Source: Corydoras sp. C115
Lineage: Eukaryota; Chordata; Actinopteri; Siluriformes; Callichthyidae
Direction: 5' to 3'
Length of the DNA: 64,000 nucleotides
Assembly (NCBI GenBank): GCA_019802505.1
Contig: JAFMOC010000915.1
Span: 1 to 64,000 of the forward strand
Positions 53,531 to 64,000 of this stretch are shown here, one piece after another. The notes beneath the pieces are model-generated. The model was not told the DNA's origin. It saw only the letters and a list, made by a program, of their open reading frames with translations, and did not search any database. The position numbers and the translations under genes were made by a program. Within the stretch, counting starts at the first letter, position 1, and every line of letters starts with the position of its first letter.

Positions 53531-56289
53531 CTATTGTTACTATGGTTACTATTGTCACTTTGGTTACTATGGTTATAAAGTGTTCAGCTACTCAGTCAGA
53601 TGGGCTTCTATACTTCTATTATGTTAATTAAGTGTTTATATGACAATTAAGGAAATGTTTAAAACACAGTACCATTAATAAATACAGCATAATCATTATT
53701 CACATATTTAGTTTAGAGATCATGTCTAAACTGGATATTGCTTTATATTTTGTCTAGTTAAGAGACTATACATGAGCTGGTAATTGCTTCCTGTTTTGTT
53801 TAGATTGAAGACTATACCTGAGCTAGTTATTGCCTTATTTTTTAATTGGTTTAGAGGCTATGCCTGAGCTGGTTATTGTGTCATGATTTATGTTTTGTAA
53901 TATTAGGTATTGTACAGTTTAACAGCAGAATATCATGATATGTTTGTAGTATTAGTATATAATACAACATCAGTGCACTGGCTCCTAAGCAACTGTCCTG
54001 CTGTTTGTTTTCTAAAAACACTGTTGTTTGTAATTAAACCTTGAAGTTTTAATCAGCTTCTGTTTAAAGACATTACTGATCATAAATCATTTAAAACTTA
54101 AGTAAAATACCCAAGAGAAATCTCACCTTACTTTAAAAATACACTTGACACAGTGTATCTGCTGCTGTTTGGTTGTGTACACTTCACCAAATGCTACTAT
54201 GGTTACTGTTGTTACTATGGTTACTATTGTTACTTTGGTTACTATGGTCATGAAGTGTTCAGCTACTCAGTGTCACAGTGACTTGCATGGGCTTCTATAC
54301 TTCTATATTCACTTCATGAAGTGACCTGTTTTTATGACAATTTAGGAAATGTTTAAAACACAGTAACATTAATAAATACAACATAACAATTATTCACTAG
54401 TATTCACATAGTTAGTTTAGAGATTATGTCTGAGCTGGATATTGCTTTATGTTTTGTCTAGTTTAGAGACTATACATGAGCTGGTTATTGCTTCCTGTTT
54501 TCTTTAGATTGGAGACTATACCTGAGCTAGTTATTGCCTTATTTTTTAATTGGTTTAGATACTATACCTGAGCTGGTTATTGCGTTATGATTTATGTTTT
54601 GTTATATTAGTTATTGTACCGTTTTACAGCAAAATATTGTGATATGTTTGTAGTATCAGTATATAATACAACAGCAGTATATAATAAAACACTTGGCTCA
54701 AAAGCCACTGTCCCCCTGTGTGTTTTCTTAAAACACTGCTATTTGTAATTAAGCTGTTTACTAACCTTTAGGTTTTAATCAGCTTCTGTTTAAATACATT
54801 ATTGGTCATAAATCATTTAAACTTAAGTGTAATATCAAACAGAAATCTCACCTTTCTTCCAAAACACACTTGAACTTAACACAGTGTCTCTGTTCACACA
54901 GTGTGTCTGTTGGTTGTGTACACTTCACCAAATGCTACTATGGTAACTATTGTTACTATGGTTACTATAGTTACTTTGGATACTACTTTTATGAAATGTT
55001 CAGCTACTCAGTGTCACAGTGACTTTCATGGGCTTTTATACTTTTTTTAAAACTCAATATCATTACTAGTGAATAATAATTATAATTTTGGTATAGATCA
55101 ATTTATTATTGATAAATTCCAGAGGAGCTGGAAAAGGCCCGGCTGTAGGATTGTCCTCAATCATTTGCCTGCTGCTGTATTTGTAAATTGGGACGATCTG
55201 GTTCAAAATCCTTTATCTTCTTTTTTTGTAAAAGCATTTTTTGTAAAGACAAAACTGAATTTTATTTCATTTTGATGATATTTCAATCTTCAATGGTTAA
55301 GGGTGAGTCGAACTAACGAACAGCACTTGAGTTAATGAGTCAATTTGGGAATTGTCCAATCACACGATGCCTAAATAAAATTAACCAGTTGTTACACGCT
55401 ACCAACAGTGACACACTAGAATAACCAATTGGAAATCAGCCTCAGATCACATGCTTGCCAAAGTTTGTATGACCACATGAGACCGGCACCCCCCACATAA
55501 GAAGTGTGCACAATGGGAGCAATTACATGAATTTATTTATTCTTTTAGTTTTTGTTTAGTTTTAATAATTTATAACATGTCTATTAGACACACAGTACAA
55601 ATAAATACATTTCTTATTAACTATTTTGCAGATCATGATTAATTCACTTTAATAGCTAAACAATTTTTAGCGCCTTAAGGGGGCCCCTATGGACCAGCCG
55701 CCACTGCTTTCTACTCTTTTCTCTCGCAACTTTTTCACTCCCTCTTTCTTTTGCTTTTGTTTCTCCGTGCTGTCACTCCTATCGAGAAAATGCAGATAGC
55801 CAGTCTAGCCCTTCAGAAAATGTATTTGTAATCTTTCTGTAGTTCTAATTGCTGTTCTGTATTTATGATCATCACGATTATTGCAAAATCAAGGTTTTAC
55901 ATTAAAATGCTTTGATTATTTTGAAAAAATTCACTTGACACAGTGTGTCTGCTGCTGTTTTGTTGTGTATGCTTCACCAAATGCTACTATGGTTACTATA
56001 GTTACTATGTTACTATTGTCACTTTGGTTACTATGGTTATGAAGTGTTCAGCTACTCAGTGTCACAGTGACTTACATGAGCTTCTATACTTCTATTTTGT
56101 TAATGAAGTGTTTAAATGACAATTAAGGAAATGTTTAAAACACAGTACCACTAATAAATACAACATAAAAATTATTCACTAGTATTCACATATTTAGTTT
56201 AGAGATTATGTCTGAGCTGGATATTGTTTCATGTTTTGTCTAGTTTGGAGACTATACATGAGCTGGAAATTGCTTCCTGTTTTGTTTAA
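53531..56289. repeat. Satellite array segment with third variant block
   Basis: Monomers with anchors at about 54040 and 54762, then the variant block 55050-55920 and one further monomer. No gene; the frame at 55069-55275 is the block-associated one. Confidence 0.8.
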
Positions 56290-56930
56290 TGTCAGAGAAC
56301 GCCCCGCCTTCTAATCAGCGCGCGTTCTCCGTGCACCAGGTGAGGTTCATTGTTTCCGGGTTCTTTCTTTCCTTTATAAGACTTCCTGTTTCGCTGTTCG
56401 GACGCAAAGTATTGCTCGTTCCATGTCATCACCGAGCATTATCCGAGTGATATTCCCTGCATTCTATCTCTGTGAACTTCCGTGTTTGGTCTCCAAACAG
56501 TGAGTGCGATTTGGAGTGTGGTTTAGCAGTAGTGTATTCCTCTCTCTCTGTTCCCCGCTCTCCCTTTCCCTCGTCCCCGTCCTTTCCCTCCTTCCCTTAG
56601 TTTAGGTTTCTGTGTGTGAGTGGCGTTTGAAAGGAAAGTCTGTGTCCGTCATTTTGTGTATAGAATCCCTAACACATTCTCACTTTGATTTACTAACCCC
56701 TCCACTGTCGGTGCATATAAAACATTTTACCCATCTCTTAATTAACCACTCCTCTGTTTCCCAGTTCCAGGTTCCCGTTGGTGTGTTTCCTTCCTTTCCA
56801 CCCTCGGTTCTCCCTGGTTACCGCCTCGTCCAGCATTTCACCTCCTCTATCCTGTTCCTGCTCTATTTAGCTCCTCCTTTCATGCTATTTTCCATTCTAA
56901 ATCAAACCACACCCATCAACACCCACTCCT
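56290..56930 (+). repeat. LTR-like fragment related to the Gypsy-2 LTR
   Basis: It begins TGTCAGAGAACG at a satellite junction. The next 200 bp follow the Gypsy-2 LTR plan (GTGCACCAGGTGAGGTTCAT, TTTATAAGACTT as a TATA region, CGCAAAGTATTG). The right end is not defined and no target duplication is seen, so it is probably truncated. Confidence 0.5.
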
Positions 56931-57022
56931 GAAAATTCACGAGCATTGAAGTTAATCAAAGATTAATTTGAAGTTGAGTAAAATTCTAAATAATTAAATA
57001 AAACACGCTCATCTTACAAAGA

Positions 57023-57122
57023 ATTGGATTTTTATTGAACTTATGCTATGGAATGGAACCAATATTACATGCTTGTAATGTTGGTTCCATTCCATAGCAT
57101 AAGTTCAATATAAAAATCCAAT
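57023..57122. repeat. 100-bp near-perfect hairpin
   Basis: The arms, beginning ATTGGATTTTTAT at 57023 and ending ATAAAAATCCAAT at 57122, are about 47 bp each and almost perfectly complementary, with a loop of about 6 bp around 57070-57075. Differences are one 2-bp length change and one mismatch. No target duplication is evident. Confidence 0.9.
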
Positions 57123-58439
57123 CTGCCCATTTTAATTAGAAATGAAACACAGAGGGTAAATAAATGTTCAAAGTTATCAGTTTAACTATATCAGTAGTGT
57201 GTCAGGTTGGGAGGGCTAGGCCACTGTTTGTGTATGTATCGGTGTATGTACGCTTAGATGCTACGTCGGGTGTTTGGTTTGGTTAGGTTTAGCTTTTGTA
57301 TGTGTTTTGCTCCCGGCACCATCGCCCCCTTCAGCGGCGATTGGGTCCTAAAACCTGATCTTTGTGGCTTACCTGGACTGCACTGGCTCGCGCATTCGCA
57401 TGAACGGACCGCGCTGCACCGCATTGCACGGATGTAGCGCCGCCCGATCGTGAAAGAAATGCTGGCCTCCGCTACGTCGGTGTTTGGTTTGTCCTATCCG
57501 GGAAAGCTATTTTTATGTTTTTATATCTCCGTGGCCGCGTCCCCGGCCTTCAGCGTCCGTTCCCGTTGTAGCATCGGCTATTAAAACACTGGTCTTCTTG
57601 ACTCTTGCTTACCTGAGGCAACAGGCCCCCTTTTTTGAACCATTAGGGGTCATCAGGCAGCTATTCATAAGCATAACAACCTACGGACAGCCCCCCCCCC
57701 TCTGCCTTACAGGGGAAACGCTAGCCTCCGTAAAAACTGAATTCAAAGGTAAATTTCCTGAAATTCAGTCGAATGCGCCCAGTAACAGACATTCTGCAAT
57801 GAAGTTTAGTGGGTTTTGTTTCCGTTCCGGTGTAGCACGGCTACTTTTTTATGCGTGTTCATAGACTTTTTTGAAATAAAACATACTGATACATATTTTG
57901 AACCATTCTTCATCAGCAATATTCAGCTACATATAGATGTACCTGAGGTACATGATTTTTTCGCATGCTTTTTAGCCTCGCAGCGTCGGTTCACACAGTC
58001 AGAGAATTTCACTGATTCGTTGACGGTGCTCAGCGCGCGCTAAAAGAATTAACGCGACCTGTATGCCTTTTATAATAGTTAGGTATTATAATAGGTATTT
58101 TATATCAGGTATTATACAAACTTTCATAATAAAATGTTTGTTGATATGTGCCCGTAAGTACAGTGCGCGCATTCTGCCATCATATACTACTGTGGAAACA
58201 TTATAAAAATCATTTCTCAAAACTGACTGTTCCATTAGCGCATAATTCATTCTAAAAGTAAACGCTTTTACTCTGTCTGAAGAGTACAGCGTGCGTTCGT
58301 AAGTTACAAAAACTTTAGATAAAAGGGGTTGGGGAGTTCTCTAGCGGCGCTCCGGCTCATTTGTGTAACAAAGAACACTAAGTGGCGCACCACAGGGGAG
58401 CGGGGGATTTGCGCGCACACACGCACGACGACAATTTTT

Positions 58440-58850
58440 GGTGGTTCCAGGGAAATCAGTGTTAATTCGGCGCTAGCCCCACCACTAGCCACGTTTTCCG
58501 GCTGCAGCATCGGCTACTTTAATTCGGCGCTAGCCCCGCCACTAGCCACCTTTTCCGGCTGCAGCATCAGCTACTTTAATTCGGCGCTAACCCTGCCACT
58601 AGCCACGTTTTCCGGCTGCAGCATTGGCTACTTTAATTCGGCGCTAGCCCTGCCATTAACCGCGTCCATCGGCTGCAGCATTAGCTACCATAACTCGGCG
58701 CTAGCCCCGCCGTTAGCCCCGCCGTTAGCCTAGTCCCTGGCTGCAACATCCCGGCTACTTTAACCCGGCGCTAGCCCCGCATAGCCATTTCCCCGACTGC
58801 AGCAACCAGCTACTTTAGCTGGCACTAGCCCCGCCATCTAATTTTTGCTG
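58440..58850. repeat. Y3 minisatellite, about 57-bp units
   Basis: About seven units of ttcggcgctagccccgccac...ttttccggctgcagcatcgg. Related to 7960-8260 and 25600-25960. Confidence 0.85.
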
Positions 58851-59129
58851 CAGTGCTCGCTTCCCGGAGGTTGGAGCGATGAGTGGAATCGACCGGGTCC
58901 CGATGATGGGGAGATTGTGCTTCCTCTCTCGGCCCCGATCAAGCTCCCGGCACCCTGTGACGGGGTGGCTTTGAAGCCACTCCCTTACATTATCGGCTGT
59001 CGTAGGGTGTTTGAACTGGTGACCAGTCGGGAGCTTTCGGACCCGCGATCCTGCGCGCGTGCCTCAGTGCGAGCTTCCGCACGAGCTTCCATGCGTCTCT
59101 CCGCGCAATCCTCTGCGAGTTTTTTCTAG
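58845..59129 (+). pseudogene. Decayed gag of Y3
   Basis: The frame has GEIVLPLSAP, KLPAPCDGVALKPL and IGCRRVFELVTSRELSDP, matching Y2 25980-26190 without the Y2 frame break. It then degenerates into Arg/Ala/Ser repeats. Confidence 0.45.
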
Positions 59130-59260
59130 CCGCTAGGAATCCGCCGTGCGATCCTCCCAGCTCCACGGATCACTCGCTCCGTGAGTTTTTTCTCGCCGCC
59201 AGGGATCCGCCGCGCGATCCTGCATGCGATCCTCCGTGCGAGCCTCCCTCTCCACGAGTT

Positions 59261-60579
59261 TTAACAACTGCTGAATAGTTGCAGGGATAGGCGTGTATAA
59301 TTGTAGGAATGTCCAGTTGCGGTATGAGCGTATGAAAGGGGAGGGATGTCTGATCACAGGGTGAGCTGTAAAATTGTAGACTTAGGGGGCAGGTAACATT
59401 TGGTAAATGTAATAGTGAGACTGGGGGCTCGGGAAGTCCCTTCCATATATGAAAGTTACATTTACACTCACCCACACAGAAGAAGGACAGCCCACCTAAG
59501 GATTATATACCGAAGCGGGATCTTCAGAACTCTCTTTTCCTATACACTTGGTTGTCTTCAGTAAAACGCATTAAATAATTTTTGGAACAAAAACGCCGAC
59601 TTAACACAGGACATTATACAAATAGGTCTTCACACAAGAGGGCTGTTGCTTCAGCATATTAACTGTTCTTAAATAGCCCGTATGAAAGGTACACCACACG
59701 CCTCCTCTGGAACAATAACATTTAATACAAGGTGCAAATATGCGGCAGACCGAAACTAGAAACTGAAACTGCTAATGACACAGCTATTTTCACACTAACC
59801 GACAGTAATTTTAATATCTAAAAAGAATCACTCAGAAAAATGGAATTAGCAAAGATAATGAACAATATCCAGGTATTAACATGACTCTACATGTGCTGAA
59901 GTGCAAATAAAAGATGCAGAACAGACTATACAAAGCAACAACAGTTCAATTTCAAAACGACTGACATTTTATAGATTGGATTTGGAAATTTTATTATAAT
60001 TTTAAATAATAGAAACCTGCAATCCTTCCCAAACTAATACAATAATATGAGTAATATGATATGCAGCATCCACAGCAATTTATTGAATGGAACTGGGCCG
60101 GACCTTTAATCCTAATTTTTTTACTATGAGATCGGGACTATATTCTGTTTCAAACATAATGTATCAACATCCTAATTATCAGAAGTTTAGTGTATATTTT
60201 CATCCCCACTACTTTTGTCTGCTCTGTCTGTTTCAATTGATTATTTTATCTTTTTCTTAATTTTTTTTTCTGAATTTTCCTGATATAGCAGTTCATTTTT
60301 ATTTCTTCAGGTTTAAATGTGCTTTCTCCTTTAAAAACTAACATTTGTTTGTATCAGACTGGAAACATGGCTGAATTTTGCAACTCATCTCTGATTAATA
60401 TTCAAATTAATATTGAAACTTGAAATATCCTAACGCTATGACTTGCCGCTCAAGTGCTGCTACAATGCCTGTTCACGCTGTCTCTCGGCTGCCCCATTGC
60501 GTTGCTGTCACAGAGGACTTGGAGGCGACTACAGCAGCCAAAATGTCTATGATTCTGACACATTTTGCTGCTTCTACAG
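59261..60579. other. Unassigned AT-rich sequence
   Basis: I see no gene, repeat of the families above, or LTR end in this stretch. Short frames (for example 60420-60602) have no support. Confidence 0.5.
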
Positions 60580-61169
60580 TGATACTTTCTACTCTTTTCT
60601 AGCATAACTTTTCCGCTCCCTGTTTCTATTGCTTTGGTTTCTCCTTGCTGTCACTCCTTTAACACACAAGCCTAACACTGAAACCAACGGCTACAGGAGT
60701 TTAACCACATGGGGTATATCTTTTAATCTATATACTGATTGGTTCAGTGCATTGTCTATATTGAAGATTGACTAATCGTGGACCAGTTCCTTAAAAGACA
60801 AAAAAAATACAGCATCGGCCCCTGAGGAAGGTCGGCCCACCGAGAAGATGCCCGGTGTGCCAGATGGCCAGTCCAGCCCTGGATATCAATGATGTTCTGT
60901 GATGCAGATGTGCTGAAGTCATTCAAAGTAATGGCCTGTACACTACCTACTGAAGTTTGGTGATTGGTGACTGTTGGAAACTTCAGAAAATGTAGTTGTA
61001 ATCTTTCTGTAGTTGTAATTGCTGTTCTCTATCACCATATATTAAAATTAAATTACATACATCACATTACATTAAAATGCTTTGATTATTTTGTAAAACA
61101 GTGTTTTAGTGGCATGGTGTATCCCTTACAAAACATCCTTAAAATGTTGATCAATGTCAACATTGTTCT

Positions 61170-61623
61170 TGTTACAGGTGCCTGTGGCACCTGTCCCTCA
61201 TTTGGTTCTTAATTGTTTCAGTTGGGAGATTGGTTTGTTTTGTGAACGTGTTTAGTTGATTTGTTTTTTATTCTTAGTTTTCCTGTAAGTCGGTGCACGT
61301 CTTTGTTTGTGGTTTTGTATACCCATGTTACTTTGTTCGTTTGTTCCCCCTTTTCGTTGATGTCCCAACACCAATTTTTAATAAATTCTACGTTTGTTTT
61401 TTTATCCCGGTGTCTGTTGGACTCTCCTTCCGCGTGCAACCACGTTTGCGGCGCTGCGCATTGTCTCCGCGTGGGTCGCACTCGTGGGATTGTTTTCCTC
61501 GTACCCACGCACGCTTTATTCCCCGCGTGGTCGGTACCCGGGAGCGCTCACTAGGCGCGAGCAGTTTTACGCAGCAACTCCGCGTAGCCGCCCCCCTCCG
61601 GGGAAAGAAGGACATGGGTAACA
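61170..61623 (+). mobile_element. Solo LTR of T family
   Basis: 454 bp, TGTTACAGG...GGGTAACA, with duplication gttct (61165-61169, 61624-61628). It has the palindrome ACAGGTGCC TGT GGCACCTGT, a TTTATT box and GCACGTCTTT about 28 nt later (61295). It is more diverged from element T than T's own LTRs are from each other. Confidence 0.95.
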
Positions 61624-62094
61624 GTTCTCTAATTTGATTAGAGAACTAATTTCATATTTACAAATACAATTAAGTTCATTGAAACAAAGAAAATCCTTTT
61701 TTATCTTTTTATCGGTTAAAGATTCAAGTGAATTAATTTATTACAGGTTTGTGTTTCTACTGCAGTCTGTAATTATAGATCTGCATAGTTCATCTTCATG
61801 ATAAATTAAACTGATACAATGGACCGTGAAAGTACTTGTATACTCATAAAAAATGCCTGAGTGTAACTTTTGGTGGTACTGAAATTATTTGAATGTCTCA
61901 TACATTAGTCATACATTTTTTTTTTTTTTTTTTACATTTTTCTGCTATAACAACCACAAAAAGCTGATTAGTTAAAACATGGGTGTTGGGACAAAGTTTA
62001 TAAAAGCCACTGCGCTCCAATGGTGAGCTATCTATGGTTGTGTGATGATAATTCCCGGGTTTCAGCACCAGTGTGATGGTTTCAGGTGAGACCA

Positions 62095-62532
62095 GAAAAC
62101 AGGAGAGAATAAAAAAAGGCTTTATTTTGCCAAACAAGGAAGAAGGGGGAGGAATGACACATGCTGGGCTTCTATAAATACTATGCTTTGACAGTATATA
62201 GTTGGGATTTTTTTCCGATGACAGGGATGGCAGCAAACATTCATCAGCACTCTCCAACTGCCTTCCACCTTCTTTACTGCACAAAGATCAAACACAATTA
62301 CAGAGTGTTCATTCCAGGCAGGTGCCACTGTTTACTAGATCTGCATCCCAAGCCTGCCTCCTGTCTACAGGCTCCGCCCATCAAGCCCTCATGCCAAAAT
62401 ATACATTCAGATTAGAAAATGGATATGAGTGATTTCTTACTTTTTAGTAGCCATAAGTGGGGTAGGAGACAGATGACGGAGGAAAGTCTGTGAAGTGTGG
62501 ATCCAATGAGCCTGGCGGACAGCAAGGACATA
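62095..62532 (-). pseudogene. 3'-terminal exon of unidentified gene, copy C
   Basis: Acceptor GCTGTTGCAG, 89-nt coding part (62532-62444) ending SYPTYGY and TAA, and AATAAA at 62126-62121. A few residues differ from copy A (HFTDFPPSSV for YITDFHPSSI) with no frame change. Confidence 0.5.
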
Positions 62533-62803
62533 CTGCAACAGCAAAAAGGAACACATAAATGAGTTCAATTTTTCTTGTTCATTTCCCTGTCGTCTCATTT
62601 TTTTTGGGAAACATTTAATAGCTATCACACTCAGTCAGGTACAAACTACTAGATGCATAAAACACATTAGCATGTGTGTCCAGTAATGAATTGGATAACG
62701 GATGAATGGATGTTACACTGATTTTTATGTGGTCCTACATATTTAATGTAATATTTATCTTGATAACTGAAATATAATTGTAAATGTATGAGAGTATAAT
62801 TAC

Positions 62804-62929
62804 CTGGTACAAATTGAGGAAGATAGGATGGAGGATCAAATGCGCCAGAAGTCATCTGTGTGTCATCAACAAGTCTGTGTGGGCTGTGTGGAACCTGTTG
62901 TGGATACATAGCACTTGTGCCAGAGGAAC
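62804..62929 (-). pseudogene. Penultimate exon of unidentified gene, copy C
   Basis: 126 nt, same borders as copy A (ATATTTAG / CCAG-GTAATT), differing by SPHR, SGAF and DPPS. The intron to the terminal exon is 271 bp against 786 bp in copy A. Confidence 0.5.
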
Positions 62930-63416
62930 CTAAATATTGAAAGGAAATAGAGGCACAACATGAAAAGTGGCACAATATGGAAGCTGACACTTTATTGCTA
63001 TTGTGAACAATGCTGTATATGCCTCTTTTAGCTTTTTGTCCTATTACCTGTTTCTCACCACAATTTCACGTGTACCACAATTCTGCAAACATTCCTACAA
63101 TCGACATGTCATTCCCCTGATAGCAAGCACATTCTACAGCATTCGCTAAACCAGCATTGTAGGTTTGTAATGTTCTTGATGTTACTGCTGTGGTGTTTCT
63201 TACAATGGCTATATAATTGTATTACCTCAGACATTTGGGATTTGTTATTGTTTAAAACTGTTAACTTTTTGTTTATAAGAAAGTATGAGCTAAATTATGT
63301 TTGACTGTCAATGTCAATTTCCTATATTTGTATTAAATGTTTAACTTGCACTTCTTTAGAAAATCCATTATTTTTCTAAATGTCTAAATAAAAGGCACAT
63401 ATGCTGCATTGCATTG

Positions 63417-63575
63417 TGGGTGTGGTAGCTCAGTATCAATCAGAGGGTTGTTGGTTAAAAATTCAGGTCCACTAAAGTTACTAATGTGGCCCTTAAACAA
63501 GACCCTTAACTCTCATTTCTCCAGGGTCCTGTACCAAACCTGTGCTCTGACCCCAACCAAGTTAGGATATTTCAA
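63417..63575 (+). mobile_element. SINE-like tRNA-derived repeat, degenerate
   Basis: It has a tgtggtagctcagt box-A-like start, a ggttgttggttaaaaattc box-B-like segment, and then cccttaaacaagacccttaa and ctctgaccccaa, the pattern of common fish SINE-like repeats. The boundaries are uncertain. Confidence 0.4.
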
Positions 63576-63579
63576 GTTT

Positions 63580-64000
63580 CAAGTTTATTTGTCATTTATG
63601 CTCCATGTTGGGACATGTGCACATAGAAATTCTTAAGGTGAGGCATCAGGATATAAACTCTACATAGAAGATAAAATGATATACACATATGTATGCGCCA
63701 AGTAGTAGTATTTTAAGTAGTAGTAATTAGTAAAAAGCAGGAGTGTGGGAGTTTTTGACTGTTAATTTCGTTTAGTAGCCTGATGGCTTGCGGGTAAAAA
63801 CTGTTTATAAGCCGGGTTGTTTTGGCCGGGAAGCTTTGGTACATTCTGCCTGATGGCAGTAAGGTGAACAGTCCATGTGCTGGATGACTACTGTCCAGCT
63901 GGATTCTACGAATCTTCCTGTGCTGCGGGTATGGTACATGTCCACAAGAGCAGGGAGTTTATTCCCGATTATGGACTCGGCTGTCCTCACCACCCTCTTC
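63580..64000 (-). mobile_element. LINE 3' end, CR1/L2/Rex1-like, partial
   Basis: The minus strand from 64000 reads RRVVRTAESIIGNKLPALVDMY, in pieces. After a frame change it gives DSSHPAHGLFTLLPSGRMYQ and SFYPQAIRLLNEIN. This is the conserved C-terminal motif of these LINE polymerases, followed by the 3' end (caagtttatttgtcattta on the plus strand). It continues beyond the window. Confidence 0.7.

Larger units (their letters stand above)
57200..59260 (+). mobile_element. Y3: decayed Y-family element
   Basis: It begins TGTCAGGTTGGGAGGG. A shortened LTR runs to about 57456, followed by AATGCTGGCCTCC at the priming-site position. Then come LTR-like and unassigned sequence, a gttagc minisatellite (58440-58850), a gag remnant and Arg-rich decayed repeats. 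The 3' LTR is not found. About 57600-58330 has no recognisable content. Confidence 0.6.
60580..63415 (-). repeat. Gene-fragment duplication, copy C
   Basis: It aligns with 14640-17070, including flanking tttctactcttttct and tgctttgattatttt segments. It is interrupted by a solo T LTR at 61170-61623. It carries both exons. Confidence 0.65.

Noticed and set aside
63409..63500. Possible tRNA gene from the tgtggtagctcagt motif
   Set aside because: No cloverleaf can be drawn and the following sequence matches a SINE-like repeat body.

Overview
This is repeat-dense vertebrate DNA, most likely from a teleost fish. It holds Tf1/sushi-type Ty3 (gypsy) LTR retrotransposons, L2 LINE tails ending in (AAT)n, a 5'-complete L1, a LINE C-terminus of the CR1/L2/Rex1 kind, and introns with GT/AG borders. 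I see no rRNA, tRNA, CRISPR array or bacterial gene. The only host-gene-like sequence is a set of 3'-terminal exons of an unrecognised gene, present in three copies (15.2-16.6 kb, 42.5-42.9 kb, 62.1-62.9 kb).

Layout. The substrate is an AT-rich tandem repeat of about 0.7 kb (2.4-7.1, 13.1-14.6, 19.5-19.9, 29.0-31.7, 45.9-46.7, 48.0-48.8, 53.5-56.3 kb). Nearly everything else is inserted into it, and most insertions keep a 5-bp target-site duplication. In order: X1 (1-2411, minus, cut by the window edge); Y1 (7098-10264, plus); X2 (10311-13142, minus); gene-fragment copy A (14640-17070) followed by a solo LTR (17071-19231) split by an L2 tail; Gypsy-2 (19948-24646, minus, 5' deleted); Y2 (24872-28989, plus); an L2 tail (30302-30931); Gypsy-3 (31745-37057, minus, nearly complete); L1 (37130-42287, minus, reverse transcriptase deleted); gene-fragment copy B with a solo Y LTR (43454-43989); X3 (44077-45868, minus); a miniature LTR element called T (46691-48003); a solo X LTR (48161-48541); Gypsy-4 (48802-53525, minus) carrying a 790-bp internal duplication and a nested solo X LTR (52105-52463); an LTR fragment (56290-56930); a 100-bp hairpin (57023-57122); a decayed Y3 (57200-59260); gene-fragment copy C (60580-63415) with a solo T LTR (61170-61623); SINE-like and LINE pieces to the end.

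The most interesting content is the X and Y families. They are LTR elements without pol. Their interior is GC-rich minisatellite with unit lengths divisible by three (30, 27 and 21 bp), preceded by a leader with a consensus splice donor. X carries an unrecognised ORF conserved in three copies. Y carries a different conserved ORF behind a candidate splice acceptor, plus a decayed gag.

X, Y, T and Gypsy-3 share a second property. The sequence just inside the 5' LTR is not a tRNA-type TGG primer site. Instead it is complementary, over 9-11 nt, to a point inside the LTR; in X, T and Gypsy-3 that point lies about 30 nt downstream of a TATA-like box. This is the arrangement expected for Tf1/sushi self-priming. 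In X2 both partners have changed together to a different sequence and still pair 10 of 10. X and T LTRs also begin with a covarying palindrome. The autonomous Gypsy elements are plausible helpers for the non-autonomous X, Y and T.
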